From Planococcus maritimus (GTDB lineage Bacteria > Bacillota > Bacilli > Bacillales_A > Planococcaceae), in NCBI RefSeq assembly GCF_001687625.2, contig NZ_CP016538.2:2758501-2822500 (forward strand): DNA of 64,000 nucleotides, in the 5' to 3' direction. Both the position numbers and the translations under genes were made by a program. Below are positions 23,523 to 31,727 of the stretch, in pieces (within the stretch, counting starts at the first letter, position 1; each line of letters begins with the position of its first letter). The notes under the pieces are model-generated. The model made no database searches, was not told the origin of the DNA, and saw only the letters and a list, made by a program, of their open reading frames with translations.

Positions 23523-25028
23523 TTACTCGGCCCGGTATCCAGCAATCGCTTCAGCAATCGCATTTTCCACAGGCGTTACATTGGTGAGATCGTTGTTTAG
23601 GATGATGGCAAAGATCAGCCGTTCTCCGTCTCGTGTCGTTGCATATCCTGCAAGAGATGAGACCGAGGACAAGCTTCCCGTTTTCGCCTGGACACTGCCT
23701 TCTGCCGCGGTCCCTTTCATGCGGTAGCGCAACGTCCCGCCGACCAGTCGTTCCGAAGCCCCTGCGATCGGCAAAGAGTCGAGAAAAGTAGCAAACCAGG
23801 GTGCGTCCTGTGCTCCTGCCAATAGCTGTGAAATCTCATTCGCTGGAATTAAATTGACATGAGACATGCCGGATGCGTCACGCAGATGAATCGTGCTTGT
23901 ATCGACCCCCAGCTTTTCAGCCGTTGCCTCCATCACTGCAAGTCCTGACTCCCAGCTACCATCTCCGTTCACCACACGGCCCATTTGTTTCGCTAACGCT
24001 TCGCCGTGACCGTTATTGCTGAGTTTCATAAAGGGAATTGATAGTTCTGTAAGTGTCATCGATTGATGTTCCAATAGCATATCGCTGCCTTCAGGGGTGA
24101 TGCCCATTTTTGTTTCGGAATTGCCGATCAGCTCGATGCCTTCATTGCCCAGCGTTTTTTCGAACAGGCTGAGTGCATAGCCGGATGGTTCGTCGACAGC
24201 TATCCACTCACGGGTCCGTGTCCCCTGTTCTGGGATATTGCCTTCGACGATGATTTCATTTGTGCCGTGATCTCGAGTGATGCGAAGCGTTTTCGGTTCC
24301 CCGGCAGCTACCGTTTGGGCTTTATTGGTGATGGTCATGTAGTCTGTTTCCGGAGTTAAGCTGACCTTTACCGCCGCTCCTGCTGCTATGCCAGCATTCG
24401 CTTCTACAATGATCGATCCCGCGTCGTAATCAGTGTTCGGCGAAGCAGTCAACGCGGATACTTGTGCTCCGACATAATATACTTCGTTTTTCCAGGTCAT
24501 GTCTTCTGATAAGCGCTCATCGTCAAACCAGCTATCGTCACCGATCAAATCGCCTTTTACCTTATGTATACCTTGTGCTTTCAGTTCTTTCGCAAAGCGT
24601 TCAAAATCTTCCTCAAGCAATGTGGGGTCGCCTTTGCCTTTCAAGTAAAGATTGCCTTGCAGCATTTTGCCCTTCAGTTTTCCATCTGTATGGATTTCTG
24701 TCGAAAATCGGTGATCTTCTCCTAAAGTTTCAAGTGCTGCTGCCAAAGTAAACAGCTTCATATTAGAAGCTGGCTTCAAGCGGATGTCGCCGAAATGATC
24801 GTAGATTCGTTCTCCGCTGTCCGCTTTTCGGATGCTGACGCCAGCCAGCGCACCCTCCAAACTTTCATCTTGGAGAATGTCGTTCACTTGTGCTGTCAAT
24901 CCTGCATAATCCCCGTCTGCCCCTGCCATCTTTACATCACTCCCCATTTTCAATGGCGATGCCGCCAAAGCCCCTGCTACTAGGAACAACCCTGCTGTTC
25001 TCCATCGGTTCCGTTTCATCTTCACCAT
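23523..25028 (-). CDS. dacB: D-alanyl-D-alanine carboxypeptidase/endopeptidase (PBP4, S13)
   Basis: A 501-residue penicillin-binding protein of the PBP4a class. Active-site motifs: S-x-x-K in KPASNMKLFT (near 89), S-x-N in MKLSNNGHG (near 333) and KTG in VQAKTGSLS (near 440). An N-terminal signal sequence with a basic start and a hydrophobic stretch (LFLVAGALAASPL) directs it outside, where it trims peptidoglycan peptides. The insert typical of S13 enzymes lies between the first two motifs. The start at 25028 follows GGAGGGG at ten bases; the upstream GTG/ATG options lie before that site. Symbol by function class, not verified. Confidence 0.88.
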   Translation of the reverse strand: MVKMKRNRWRTAGLFLVAGALAASPLKMGSDVKMAGADGDYAGLTAQVNDILQDESLEGALAGVSIRKADSGERIYDHFGDIRLKPASNMKLFTLAAALETLGEDHRFSTEIHTDGKLKGKMLQGNLYLKGKGDPTLLEEDFERFAKELKAQGIHKVKGDLIGDDSWFDDERLSEDMTWKNEVYYVGAQVSALTASPNTDYDAGSIIVEANAGIAAGAAVKVSLTPETDYMTITNKAQTVAAGEPKTLRITRDHGTNEIIVEGNIPEQGTRTREWIAVDEPSGYALSLFEKTLGNEGIELIGNSETKMGITPEGSDMLLEHQSMTLTELSIPFMKLSNNGHGEALAKQMGRVVNGDGSWESGLAVMEATAEKLGVDTSTIHLRDASGMSHVNLIPANEISQLLAGAQDAPWFATFLDSLPIAGASERLVGGTLRYRMKGTAAEGSVQAKTGSLSSVSSLAGYATTRDGERLIFAIILNNDLTNVTPVENAIAEAIAGYRAE

Positions 25029-25209
25029 GTCGTCTTCCCCTCCACTTGTTTTACAAAAATGTACCACAAAGGAAGTATGAATTTTCTGATAGAAAGATAA
25101 TCAGAACTAATGACTTACTACTATTTTATATTACTAGTAAAAAAATCCAAATCAAATCTTCATTTTTCTTCAAATTCTTTCTCTTCACGTTCTTTCCGCC
25201 TAGCCAAAC

Positions 25210-25245
25210 GAAAAAACCGCACTGGCAAATTGCCAGTGCGGTTTC
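25210..25245 (-). terminator. Rho-independent terminator of the rbs operon
   Basis: A perfect 14-bp AAACCGCACTGGCA/TGCCAGTGCGGTTT stem with a T run on the minus strand, just after rbsB. Confidence 0.92.
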
Positions 25246-25252
25246 TGCTTTA

Positions 25253-26176
25253 TTAAGGCTGGATCAATTCCAATTCTACTGGAATCGATGCTTCGACTTC
25301 TTCGCCGTCCAAGTGCTGGACCGCTGTTTCGACTGCCATTTCACCGATCAATTCGGGTTTTTGGGCAATAGTTCCGTCCAGGCGGCCTTCTTCAACTGCA
25401 GCAACCGCATCGTTTGTGGCGTCAAATCCAACAACCGCAACATCTTTACCTGCAGCTTCAATTGCTTCAAGCGCGCCAAGGGCCATTTCATCGTTGTGCG
25501 CAAACACTCCCGTTACATCAGGGTTAGCTTGCAGGATGTTTTCCATGACCGACAAGCCTTCTGCACGGTTGAAGTTCGCCGTTTGCTTCGCTACAACGTC
25601 CAAGCTCTCTGTTGCAACTTTGTTGAATCCTTCTCCGCGCTCGCGTGCTGCAGAAGATCCTGGCACTCCTTCAAGTTCCGCGACTTGTGCATTGTCGCCA
25701 ACAAGTGATAGCAAGTATTCACCGGCCATTTCGCCACCCGCTACGTTATCCGAAGCGATGTGGGAAACCACTTCTCCGCCTTCTGCGCTGCGGTCAACAG
25801 TGATCACTGGGATATTGGCATTGTTTGCAGATTCCACTGCAGAAGCTACCGCTTCCGAGTCAACTGGGTTGATCAGAATCATGTCTACGCCTTGCTGGAT
25901 CAAGTCCTCTACATCACTCGCCTGTTTCGATGCATCGTCTTGCGCATCGACTACCGATAAACTTGCGCCCAGTTCAGAAGCTTTAGCTTCTGCGCCTTCG
26001 CTCAAAGTGACGAAGAACGGGTTGTTCAATGTCGAGATTGAGAAGCCGATTGTGTAATCGCCACTCGCTTCTTCGCCGCCTGTTGTATCTTCTGAATCCG
26101 AACCTGGTGCTTCCATCGAACACGCAGCCAAAACCATCATTGCCAAAAGGACGAACATCAATAGCATTTTCTTCAT
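25253..26176 (-). CDS. rbsB: Ribose ABC transporter substrate-binding lipoprotein
   Basis: A 307-residue periplasmic-binding-protein-like lipoprotein that captures D-ribose. The signal ends in a lipobox MVLAAC (Cys near 18), followed by an acidic linker rich in Gly, Glu and Ser. The sugar-binding fold shows GFSISTLNNPFFV, ILINPVDSEAV, FAHNDEMALGALEA and AVVGFDATNDA. The start at 26176 follows AAGGAG at eight bases; a GTG three codons earlier overlaps it. Last gene of rbsRKDACB. Confidence 0.94.
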   Translation of the reverse strand: MKKMLLMFVLLAMMVLAACSMEAPGSDSEDTTGGEEASGDYTIGFSISTLNNPFFVTLSEGAEAKASELGASLSVVDAQDDASKQASDVEDLIQQGVDMILINPVDSEAVASAVESANNANIPVITVDRSAEGGEVVSHIASDNVAGGEMAGEYLLSLVGDNAQVAELEGVPGSSAARERGEGFNKVATESLDVVAKQTANFNRAEGLSVMENILQANPDVTGVFAHNDEMALGALEAIEAAGKDVAVVGFDATNDAVAAVEEGRLDGTIAQKPELIGEMAVETAVQHLDGEEVEASIPVELELIQP

Positions 26177-26188
26177 TTCTACCACTCC

Positions 26189-27133
26189 TTATGTTGTTTT
26201 TTTACGGTCTAGCAGTACTGCAAGCAATATAACGGCACCCTTCACCACTTGCTGGAAGAAGGAGGAAACCCCAATTAAATTCAAGCCATTGTTCAAGACA
26301 CCGATGATCAAAGCTCCGATCAATGTGCCGACGATCCAGCCACGGCCGCCAGTTAAACTTGTTCCGCCGAGTACGACGGCTGCGATGGCATCGAGTTCAA
26401 ACATCTGCCCCGCTGTCGGCTGAGCTGAATTCAAACGTGAAGTCAAGATCAGTGAAGCCAGTGCAGCCAGCGCCCCGACTAAGGAATATACGTAAATCTT
26501 AATACGGTCAGCATTGATACCGGACAATACGGAAGCTTCTTCGTTGCCACCGACTGCGTAAACACGTCGGCCAAATGTCGTTTTCTTCAAAATGAAATAT
26601 AAAATTCCGAAACTGACAAGCATCGTGACAACCGGAATCGGAATGCCAAGGAAATAACCTTTTCCAAGCATTTGGAAAGCCATGCTGTCACCAAGCCCAG
26701 AAATCGGGCGGCCTTCTGTGTAGACGAGCGTCAATCCCCGATAAATGGTCATTGTCGCGAGCGTTGCAATAAATGGTGCCACTTTGCCTTTCGCAATGAT
26801 GACACCGTTGATAGCGCCAAGAACTGCCCCAAGGAACAAACCCAAGAGCATCGCAAGGATTGGGTCAACCCCTGAAGCCATCATGCCGGCCGTTACAGCC
26901 CCCGTCAGCGCCAAAATCGATCCAACCGACAAGTCGATCCCACCGGTCAAGATGACGAAGGTCATGCCGAAGGCGATCAAGGCATTGATCGACACTTGCC
27001 GGAGGACGTTCAAGATATTGCTCATGGATAGAAAACTCGGATTTATTGCGGTAATGATGATAATGATCAAAATCAACCCGATAAACGGTGCGATTTTTTG
27101 GAACAAGCTTGTATTAGCGGATTTCAGCTTCAA
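26189..27133 (-). CDS. rbsC: Ribose ABC transporter permease
   Basis: A 314-residue integral membrane permease with about ten segments and the RbsC signatures ILTGGIDLSVGSILAL (near 70) and LGGTSLTGGRG near 255. The likely start is TTG at 27133, spaced eight bases from GGAGG inside the end of rbsA; a GTG at 27142 overlaps the Shine-Dalgarno itself. The 20-bp overlap with rbsA suggests translational coupling. Confidence 0.93.
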   Translation of the reverse strand: MKLKSANTSLFQKIAPFIGLILIIIIITAINPSFLSMSNILNVLRQVSINALIAFGMTFVILTGGIDLSVGSILALTGAVTAGMMASGVDPILAMLLGLFLGAVLGAINGVIIAKGKVAPFIATLATMTIYRGLTLVYTEGRPISGLGDSMAFQMLGKGYFLGIPIPVVTMLVSFGILYFILKKTTFGRRVYAVGGNEEASVLSGINADRIKIYVYSLVGALAALASLILTSRLNSAQPTAGQMFELDAIAAVVLGGTSLTGGRGWIVGTLIGALIIGVLNNGLNLIGVSSFFQQVVKGAVILLAVLLDRKKTT

Positions 27134-28625
27134 GTTTCCCACCTCCTGTTGCGTAATGCATAATCGTTTCTTGCGTCATTTCCTGTTTTGGCACATCTGC
27201 CGTTAATTTGCCTTCGTGCATGACCAGTACGCGGTCAGCCATACCGATTACTTCTGGCAGTTCGGATGAAATCATCAAGATGGCAACGCCACGAGCTGCC
27301 AATTCATTAATAATCGAATAAATTTCTTTTTTGGCGCCGACATCAACTCCGCGCGTTGGCTCATCGAGTATGAGCACATCTGGTTCGATGCCAAGCCACT
27401 TCGCGATAACGACTTTTTGCTGGTTGCCGCCGCTTAGTGATTTTGCTGCCTGATTAGGTCCTGCTGTCCGGATGCCCAGACGTTTCACCATCCGGTCGTA
27501 AAGGCCGCGTTCTTTGTCTTTTGACAACAAGCCCTTTTTTGAAATAGAGTTAAAGTTTGCCATGCTGATATTTTCTTCTATAGTGAAATCAACAATCAGG
27601 CCTTCGGTTTTGCGGTCTTCTGTCACATAGCCGATGCCAAGTTCTTTCGCTTTTTGAGGATTGTCGATCTTCACGAGCTTGCCATCAAGTTCCACCGTTC
27701 CTGAATCCGCTTTCTTGTAACCAAATAAAGACTGCGCTACTTCTGTGCGCCCTGCCCCCATCAAACCAGCAATTGAGACAATTTCTCCTTTGTGAATATC
27801 AAAGGAGACGTCTTCAAAGCATCCTTTGCGAGACAAGCCTTTAACCGCTAATTTCACTTCTCCGAGCGCCGAGCTGCGTTCCGGGAAACGATCGCCGAGT
27901 TCACGGCCAACCATCAACTGGACAATTTCTTCGAAGCTCGTTTCGCTGATCTTGCGTTCGCCGACAAATTCGCCGTCCCGCAAGATGGTGATGCGGTCAC
28001 AAAGTGAAAAAATTTCTTCCATGCGGTGGGAGATGTAGACGAAAGATACGCTGCGCTTTTGCAGCTCGCGAATCGTCACGAATAAAGTTTCAATTTCCCG
28101 GTCCGTCAACGCCGCGGTCGGTTCATCCATAATGATCATTTCCGCTTCCATCGACAAAGCCTTACCGATTTCCACTAATTGTTGCTGGCCTACTGACAAC
28201 GTACTCGCTGGAAGGGATGGGTCGATATCGAGTCCTAAATCCCCTAAGATTTTTTTCGTTTTGCGTTCCATCTCTTTTGTCTTCAAAATCCCTGTACGCC
28301 CGACCGTTTCTTCGCGGCCGAGAAACAGGTTATCCGCTATCGACAAATGCGGCAGGATATTCAATTCCTGGTGGATAACGGCGATGCCTTTCGCTTCCGC
28401 TTGCTTCGGTGAAGTAAATTGGACTTGCTCGCCTTTCACTTCTACTGTTCCTGAGTCTCGTGTATAGATGCCGGACATGATTTTCATCAAGGTCGATTTA
28501 CCGGCGCCGTTCTCACCCATCAAGGCATGAATTTCACCTTTTTGCAGTGAGAAATGGACGTTTTTCAAGACGGCATTGCCGCTGAATGATTTACAAATAT
28601 CGGTCATATTGATCATCTCGGTCAT
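27114..28625 (-). CDS. rbsA: Ribose ABC transporter ATP-binding protein
   Basis: A 503-residue protein with two fused ABC domains. First: GENGAGKSTLMK (near 38), LSVGQQQL and DEPTAAL. Second: a degenerate P-loop GLMGAGRTEVAQ (near 285), LSGGNQQK and DEPTRGVDVG. This one-good, one-degenerate pattern is normal for RbsA. The start at 28625 has AGGTGA five bases upstream; an ATG at 28643 overlaps the rbsD stop as TAATG but has no ribosome binding site, so it is a possible alternative. Length matches the Escherichia coli protein. Confidence 0.94.
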   Translation of the reverse strand: MTEMINMTDICKSFSGNAVLKNVHFSLQKGEIHALMGENGAGKSTLMKIMSGIYTRDSGTVEVKGEQVQFTSPKQAEAKGIAVIHQELNILPHLSIADNLFLGREETVGRTGILKTKEMERKTKKILGDLGLDIDPSLPASTLSVGQQQLVEIGKALSMEAEMIIMDEPTAALTDREIETLFVTIRELQKRSVSFVYISHRMEEIFSLCDRITILRDGEFVGERKISETSFEEIVQLMVGRELGDRFPERSSALGEVKLAVKGLSRKGCFEDVSFDIHKGEIVSIAGLMGAGRTEVAQSLFGYKKADSGTVELDGKLVKIDNPQKAKELGIGYVTEDRKTEGLIVDFTIEENISMANFNSISKKGLLSKDKERGLYDRMVKRLGIRTAGPNQAAKSLSGGNQQKVVIAKWLGIEPDVLILDEPTRGVDVGAKKEIYSIINELAARGVAILMISSELPEVIGMADRVLVMHEGKLTADVPKQEMTQETIMHYATGGGKLEAEIR

Positions 28626-28642
28626 TTCGTTCACCTGCCCCA

Positions 28643-29029
28643 TTAAAAGATGACGCCCGACTGAAGAATGACATTCGCATAAGGGCTTGCTTCCCCCGTG
28701 CGGATGATCAGTTTGGCGTTATGGCTCATCGCCTTTAGTTCTTCGTGGCTTATGTATCGGCAATCCAGTTGCTCTTGCATGTCAGCTTCCAAGTCTTTAT
28801 TGTGGTCGCTTATTTCTTGGGCAATATAGGCCGCTTCTGCTTCAAAGTCTTCAAGCACGGCATCCAGCACCGTTTGAAAAGACGGCTCTCCAATGCGGTA
28901 CGAAAGATCGACGCATGGCACATGCTCCGGCACCGGCAACCCGCAATCTGCAATGACAAGCAAGTCCGTATGACCGAATTTTGCCAAGTGCCCGGCAATA
29001 TCGCGATTGATTATGCCTTGTTTTTTCAT
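28643..29029 (-). CDS. rbsD: D-ribose pyranase
   Basis: A 128-residue enzyme interconverting the pyranose and furanose forms of ribose ahead of RbsK. Family features: N-terminal KKQGIINRDIAGHLAKFGHTD with the catalytic His near 20, an ADCGLPVP segment, and the C-terminal TGEASPYANVIL with conserved Tyr/Asn. Its ATG overlaps the rbsK stop by four bases and GGAGG precedes it. Confidence 0.94.
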   Translation of the reverse strand: MKKQGIINRDIAGHLAKFGHTDLLVIADCGLPVPEHVPCVDLSYRIGEPSFQTVLDAVLEDFEAEAAYIAQEISDHNKDLEADMQEQLDCRYISHEELKAMSHNAKLIIRTGEASPYANVILQSGVIF

Positions 29030-29904
29030 TGTACTGCCTCCATCCGGGAAACGACTTCCTGGCGGTTCGGCATGCCGCCTTGTGCGCCGAATTTTTCTAC
29101 TGATAAAGAGGCTGCGGCGTTGGCGAAACGTACGGCTTCTTTGAAATCGCTGCCCTCTGATAATGCCACTGCCAATGCACCGTTAAATGTATCTCCAGCA
29201 CCTGTCGTATCGATTGCCGTTGTCGGAAACCCTTCGACCGTGACGTGTTTATCGCCGTCAAAATAGCGTGCCCCATTTTTGCCGAGTGTCACAACCATGC
29301 GGTTTGGATAGCGTTCCAGCTCCAGTTCCCAGTTCGTGCCGAACAACTCTTCAGCTTCGGTTTCATTCGGTGTTAAAAAGTCTGCCTGTTTCATCGCTTC
29401 AGTGAATCCGGCGGCTGGTGCTGGATTCAAGATAGCCGGAACGCCGAGCTCCTTAGCGACTTGCAATGTGTATTCCACTACCGAAATCGGCAACTCCAAT
29501 TGCAAAATGACCATCGAACTCTTTTTTATCGTAGCTTTTTGGGCATCGATGTCGGCATTCGCCAACTCATGATTAGCGCCTGGTACGACGATGATTCGAT
29601 TATCGCCTTCCGATAGCAGGATATTGGCGATGCCGCTCACCCCATCGGTTTTTTTTACGCCTCGTGTATCGATTTGTTCTTTTTCCAAGCCATCAAGAAG
29701 CTGAATTCCGAATGCATCGTTGCCGACTGCGCCGACCATGTGGACTTGATCACCAAGCCTTGCTGCGGCGACTGCCTGGTTGGCGCCTTTTCCGCCAGGG
29801 ACTGTCGTATATAAATTACCTAACACCGTTTCGCCTTGCTTCGGGAATCGGTCCGTCCCGACCACAAGATCCATATTGATGCTCCCTATTACTGTAATCA
29901 TCAT
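29026..29904 (-). CDS. rbsK: Ribokinase
   Basis: A 292-residue PfkB-family kinase phosphorylating ribose to ribose-5-phosphate. Motifs: GSINMDLV at the start, PGGKGANQAVAAARLG (near 37), and DTTGAGDTFNGAL (near 240) with the catalytic Asp and the anion hole. The ATG overlaps the rbsR stop (GAATGATG) and follows AAGGAG. Confidence 0.95.
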   Translation of the reverse strand: MMITVIGSINMDLVVGTDRFPKQGETVLGNLYTTVPGGKGANQAVAAARLGDQVHMVGAVGNDAFGIQLLDGLEKEQIDTRGVKKTDGVSGIANILLSEGDNRIIVVPGANHELANADIDAQKATIKKSSMVILQLELPISVVEYTLQVAKELGVPAILNPAPAAGFTEAMKQADFLTPNETEAEELFGTNWELELERYPNRMVVTLGKNGARYFDGDKHVTVEGFPTTAIDTTGAGDTFNGALAVALSEGSDFKEAVRFANAAASLSVEKFGAQGGMPNRQEVVSRMEAVQ

Positions 29905-30881
29905 TCCACACTCCTTGTTGTACCGCGTAAGACGAGCTTGACCGGTATCTCGTAGAAGCTTTCCTCTACCGGTTTGTTCTCGATTCGCTTGATCAAAACG
30001 CGTGTTGCAATGGCGCCCATTTTGTAGACATCCTGCGCGACCGTCGAAAGCCCTGGCGACAGCATTTCACCCATTGCAATGCCATCAAAGCCGACAATCT
30101 GCAAATCATCCGGCACGTTTCTGCCGAGCAGGACCGCCGCTTTCAGAGCACCGGCTGCCGATACGTCACTTGAAGCGAAAATACCGTCGATCGCCGGATC
30201 GCTCTGTAATTCTTGTTGGACAATTTTTTGCGAATCGGCATAATGGAACGGGCAAGTGACAACTCGGTAATCGACACCCGCTTTTTCGATTGCTTCCATA
30301 AATCCGGCATAGCGGTCATTCGCGGGATTCAGCGCTTCCGGCCCTCTCAGGAACAAGATGTTTTGACAGCCACGCTCGAGTAGCGCATTCGTCCCAAGCA
30401 TTGCGCCTTCTTTGTTATTCGATGAGACAACTGGGATCTTTTCATTGATCTCCCGGTCCAATGCCACAATCGGAAGCTTCGTATTGGCATAATGCGGAGC
30501 GTCCAGCTGATTGGAGGTGACAATGAAACCTGCAATGTATTTTTTCTTTAAGGTTTCGATATAATTTTTCTCTTTTTTGGGATCTTCATCAGAGTTGCAT
30601 AAAATTACCGTGTAACCGTAGCTCAATGCTACATCTTCCACAGCACGCGCGAGTTCCGGAAAGAAAGGGTTCGTGATATCCGGCAAAATGAGCCCAATCA
30701 AATTGGAACGTTTCGTGTTCAAAGAACGGGCCACCGGATTCAATTCATATTCCAATTCCTCGACCGCTTCTGTCACCGCCTTGGCAGCATCAGCACTGAC
30801 ATAGCCGCTGCCATTCATAAAACGTGAAACCGTCGCAACGGAAACGCCTGCTTTTTTCGCTACATCTCTGATCGTTGTCAT
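29901..30881 (-). CDS. rbsR: LacI-family ribose operon repressor
   Basis: A 326-residue repressor heading the rbs operon. The N-terminal helix-turn-helix and hinge helix are clear: TTIRDVAKKAGVSVATVSRF at the start, then ARSLNTKRSNLIGLILPDI near 57-75. The C-terminal sugar-binding domain includes DGIFASSDVSAAGA and IVGFDGIAMG. Autoregulation is likely, because an 18-bp perfect palindrome covers its own transcript start (30905-30922). Confidence 0.93.
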   Translation of the reverse strand: MTTIRDVAKKAGVSVATVSRFMNGSGYVSADAAKAVTEAVEELEYELNPVARSLNTKRSNLIGLILPDITNPFFPELARAVEDVALSYGYTVILCNSDEDPKKEKNYIETLKKKYIAGFIVTSNQLDAPHYANTKLPIVALDREINEKIPVVSSNNKEGAMLGTNALLERGCQNILFLRGPEALNPANDRYAGFMEAIEKAGVDYRVVTCPFHYADSQKIVQQELQSDPAIDGIFASSDVSAAGALKAAVLLGRNVPDDLQIVGFDGIAMGEMLSPGLSTVAQDVYKMGAIATRVLIKRIENKPVEESFYEIPVKLVLRGTTRSVE

Positions 30882-30904
30882 CGTTTTTCTCCGTTCTCAG
30901 GTTT

Positions 30905-30952
30905 TGTGTAACCGGTTACACATACTATAAGACTTCCTTTTCCTGTTGTCAA
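30905..30952 (-). promoter_or_regulatory. rbs promoter with RbsR/cre operator
   Basis: Minus strand: perfect -35 TTGACA (30952-30947), 17 bp, -10 TATAGT (30929-30924). TGTGTAACCGGTTACACA (30905-30922) is a perfect palindrome at the transcript start. Its inner 14 bases also satisfy the CcpA cre consensus TGWNANCGNTNWCA at every position. Confidence 0.88.
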
Positions 30953-30991
30953 CGCGCTTTTTCATTTCATCCTGCGTGAGTGCCCGTAAAA

Positions 30992-31020
30992 AAACACCCC
31001 GACAATGATGTCGGGGTGTT
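30992..31020. terminator. Terminator copy, left of repeat D
   Basis: Stem AACACCCCGACA/TGTCGGGGTGTT. No gene ends here: rbsR starts upstream on the minus strand. It is a near copy of 31247-31275. Confidence 0.9.
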
Positions 31021-31246
31021 GAAGAAGTCTATTAATCCATTACGAATTAGAATGAAGTCGTTTTTCTACATTCAATAATCAATGATCTTTCTAAGTATTT
31101 GGAGAAGCGTTCGCTCGACTCCTGCGGGATCAGCGGGTTTGAGAGACCCCGCAGGAACGAAGTGACGAGGAGGCTCGATTCCCGCCCCGAGGAAAGCGAG
31201 CGATAAGCTTTGGAAAATACGATTTCTTACCTTTCTCGACAAACTG
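31021..31246 (+). mobile_element. Terminator-nested repeat element, copy D
   Basis: A 226-bp copy directly oriented with A and C. The ends and the CTAAGTATTTGGAGAAGCG block are conserved. The GC-rich core differs: CCTGCGGG pairs with CCCGCAGG, giving a hairpin not seen in A or C. This core resembles repeats common in Bacillaceae intergenic regions (from memory). Confidence 0.7.
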
Positions 31247-31275
31247 AAACACCCCGACAATGGTGTCGGGGTGTT
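31247..31275 (-). terminator. Terminator of the cstB operon, right of repeat D
   Basis: Stem AACACCCCGACA/TGTCGGGGTGTT five bases after the rhodanese-like stop codon; one base differs from 30992-31020. Confidence 0.92.
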
Positions 31276-31280
31276 CAGAA

Positions 31281-31649
31281 TCAATATGCCAGCGTACGCT
31301 CGCCGCAATCTTCCTCGGTTAAGCTGTAGCTGATAATGTTTTTGCCTTTTTTCCGCAACAGGCGGACAGCCATATTCTTTTCCATTTCATCAGATGCGAC
31401 AATATGGATCGGGCGGTCCGGTATTTCTTCGTAGCTGCGGATGAAATAAGCGATCGGGAGTTCGAATGCGCCTTCAATAGGATCTTTATAGGAAATATTA
31501 TAAGCTCTCACATCCAGCACGAGAATATCGCTATTTCCTTTCAACTCGTCTGCACAGCCGTGCTCGACGCCTTTGGCCGTGACATAACGTTTATAGAAAC
31601 TGTTGGAGCCGGCAAGCAGCAATAGCGCAATCGGAATAGCTATACTCAT
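31281..31649 (-). CDS. Membrane-anchored rhodanese-like protein lacking the catalytic Cys
   Basis: A 122-residue protein with an N-terminal membrane anchor (IAIPIALLLLAG) and a rhodanese fold (ILVLDVRAYN near 46, EGAFELPIAYF near 64). Where active rhodaneses have Cys in the loop after the central strand, this protein has IHIVASDEMEKN, so it should not transfer sulfur by the normal route. The start at 31649 is the ATG; a TTG twelve codons earlier precedes the AAGGGAAAG site. It follows the CstB-like gene by 78 bp and probably shares its transcript, suggesting a binding or scaffold role in sulfide handling. Confidence 0.75.
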   Translation of the reverse strand: MSIAIPIALLLLAGSNSFYKRYVTAKGVEHGCADELKGNSDILVLDVRAYNISYKDPIEGAFELPIAYFIRSYEEIPDRPIHIVASDEMEKNMAVRLLRKKGKNIISYSLTEEDCGERTLAY

Positions 31650-31727
31650 TGTTTCAATCTTTCCCTTCTGGATTGAGTTTTTCAAAGGAATATCGCCAAA
31701 GTCAAAGCTTTAGCGCTTGTCTCCCTA

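Noticed and set aside
515-31246. CRISPR-like array
   Set aside because: The repeats are few, long, kilobases apart and in both orientations, with no spacers or cas genes.
31072-31308. 78-codon minus-strand frame in repeat D
   Set aside because: Translates the repeat core and the terminator; not conserved with the other copies.
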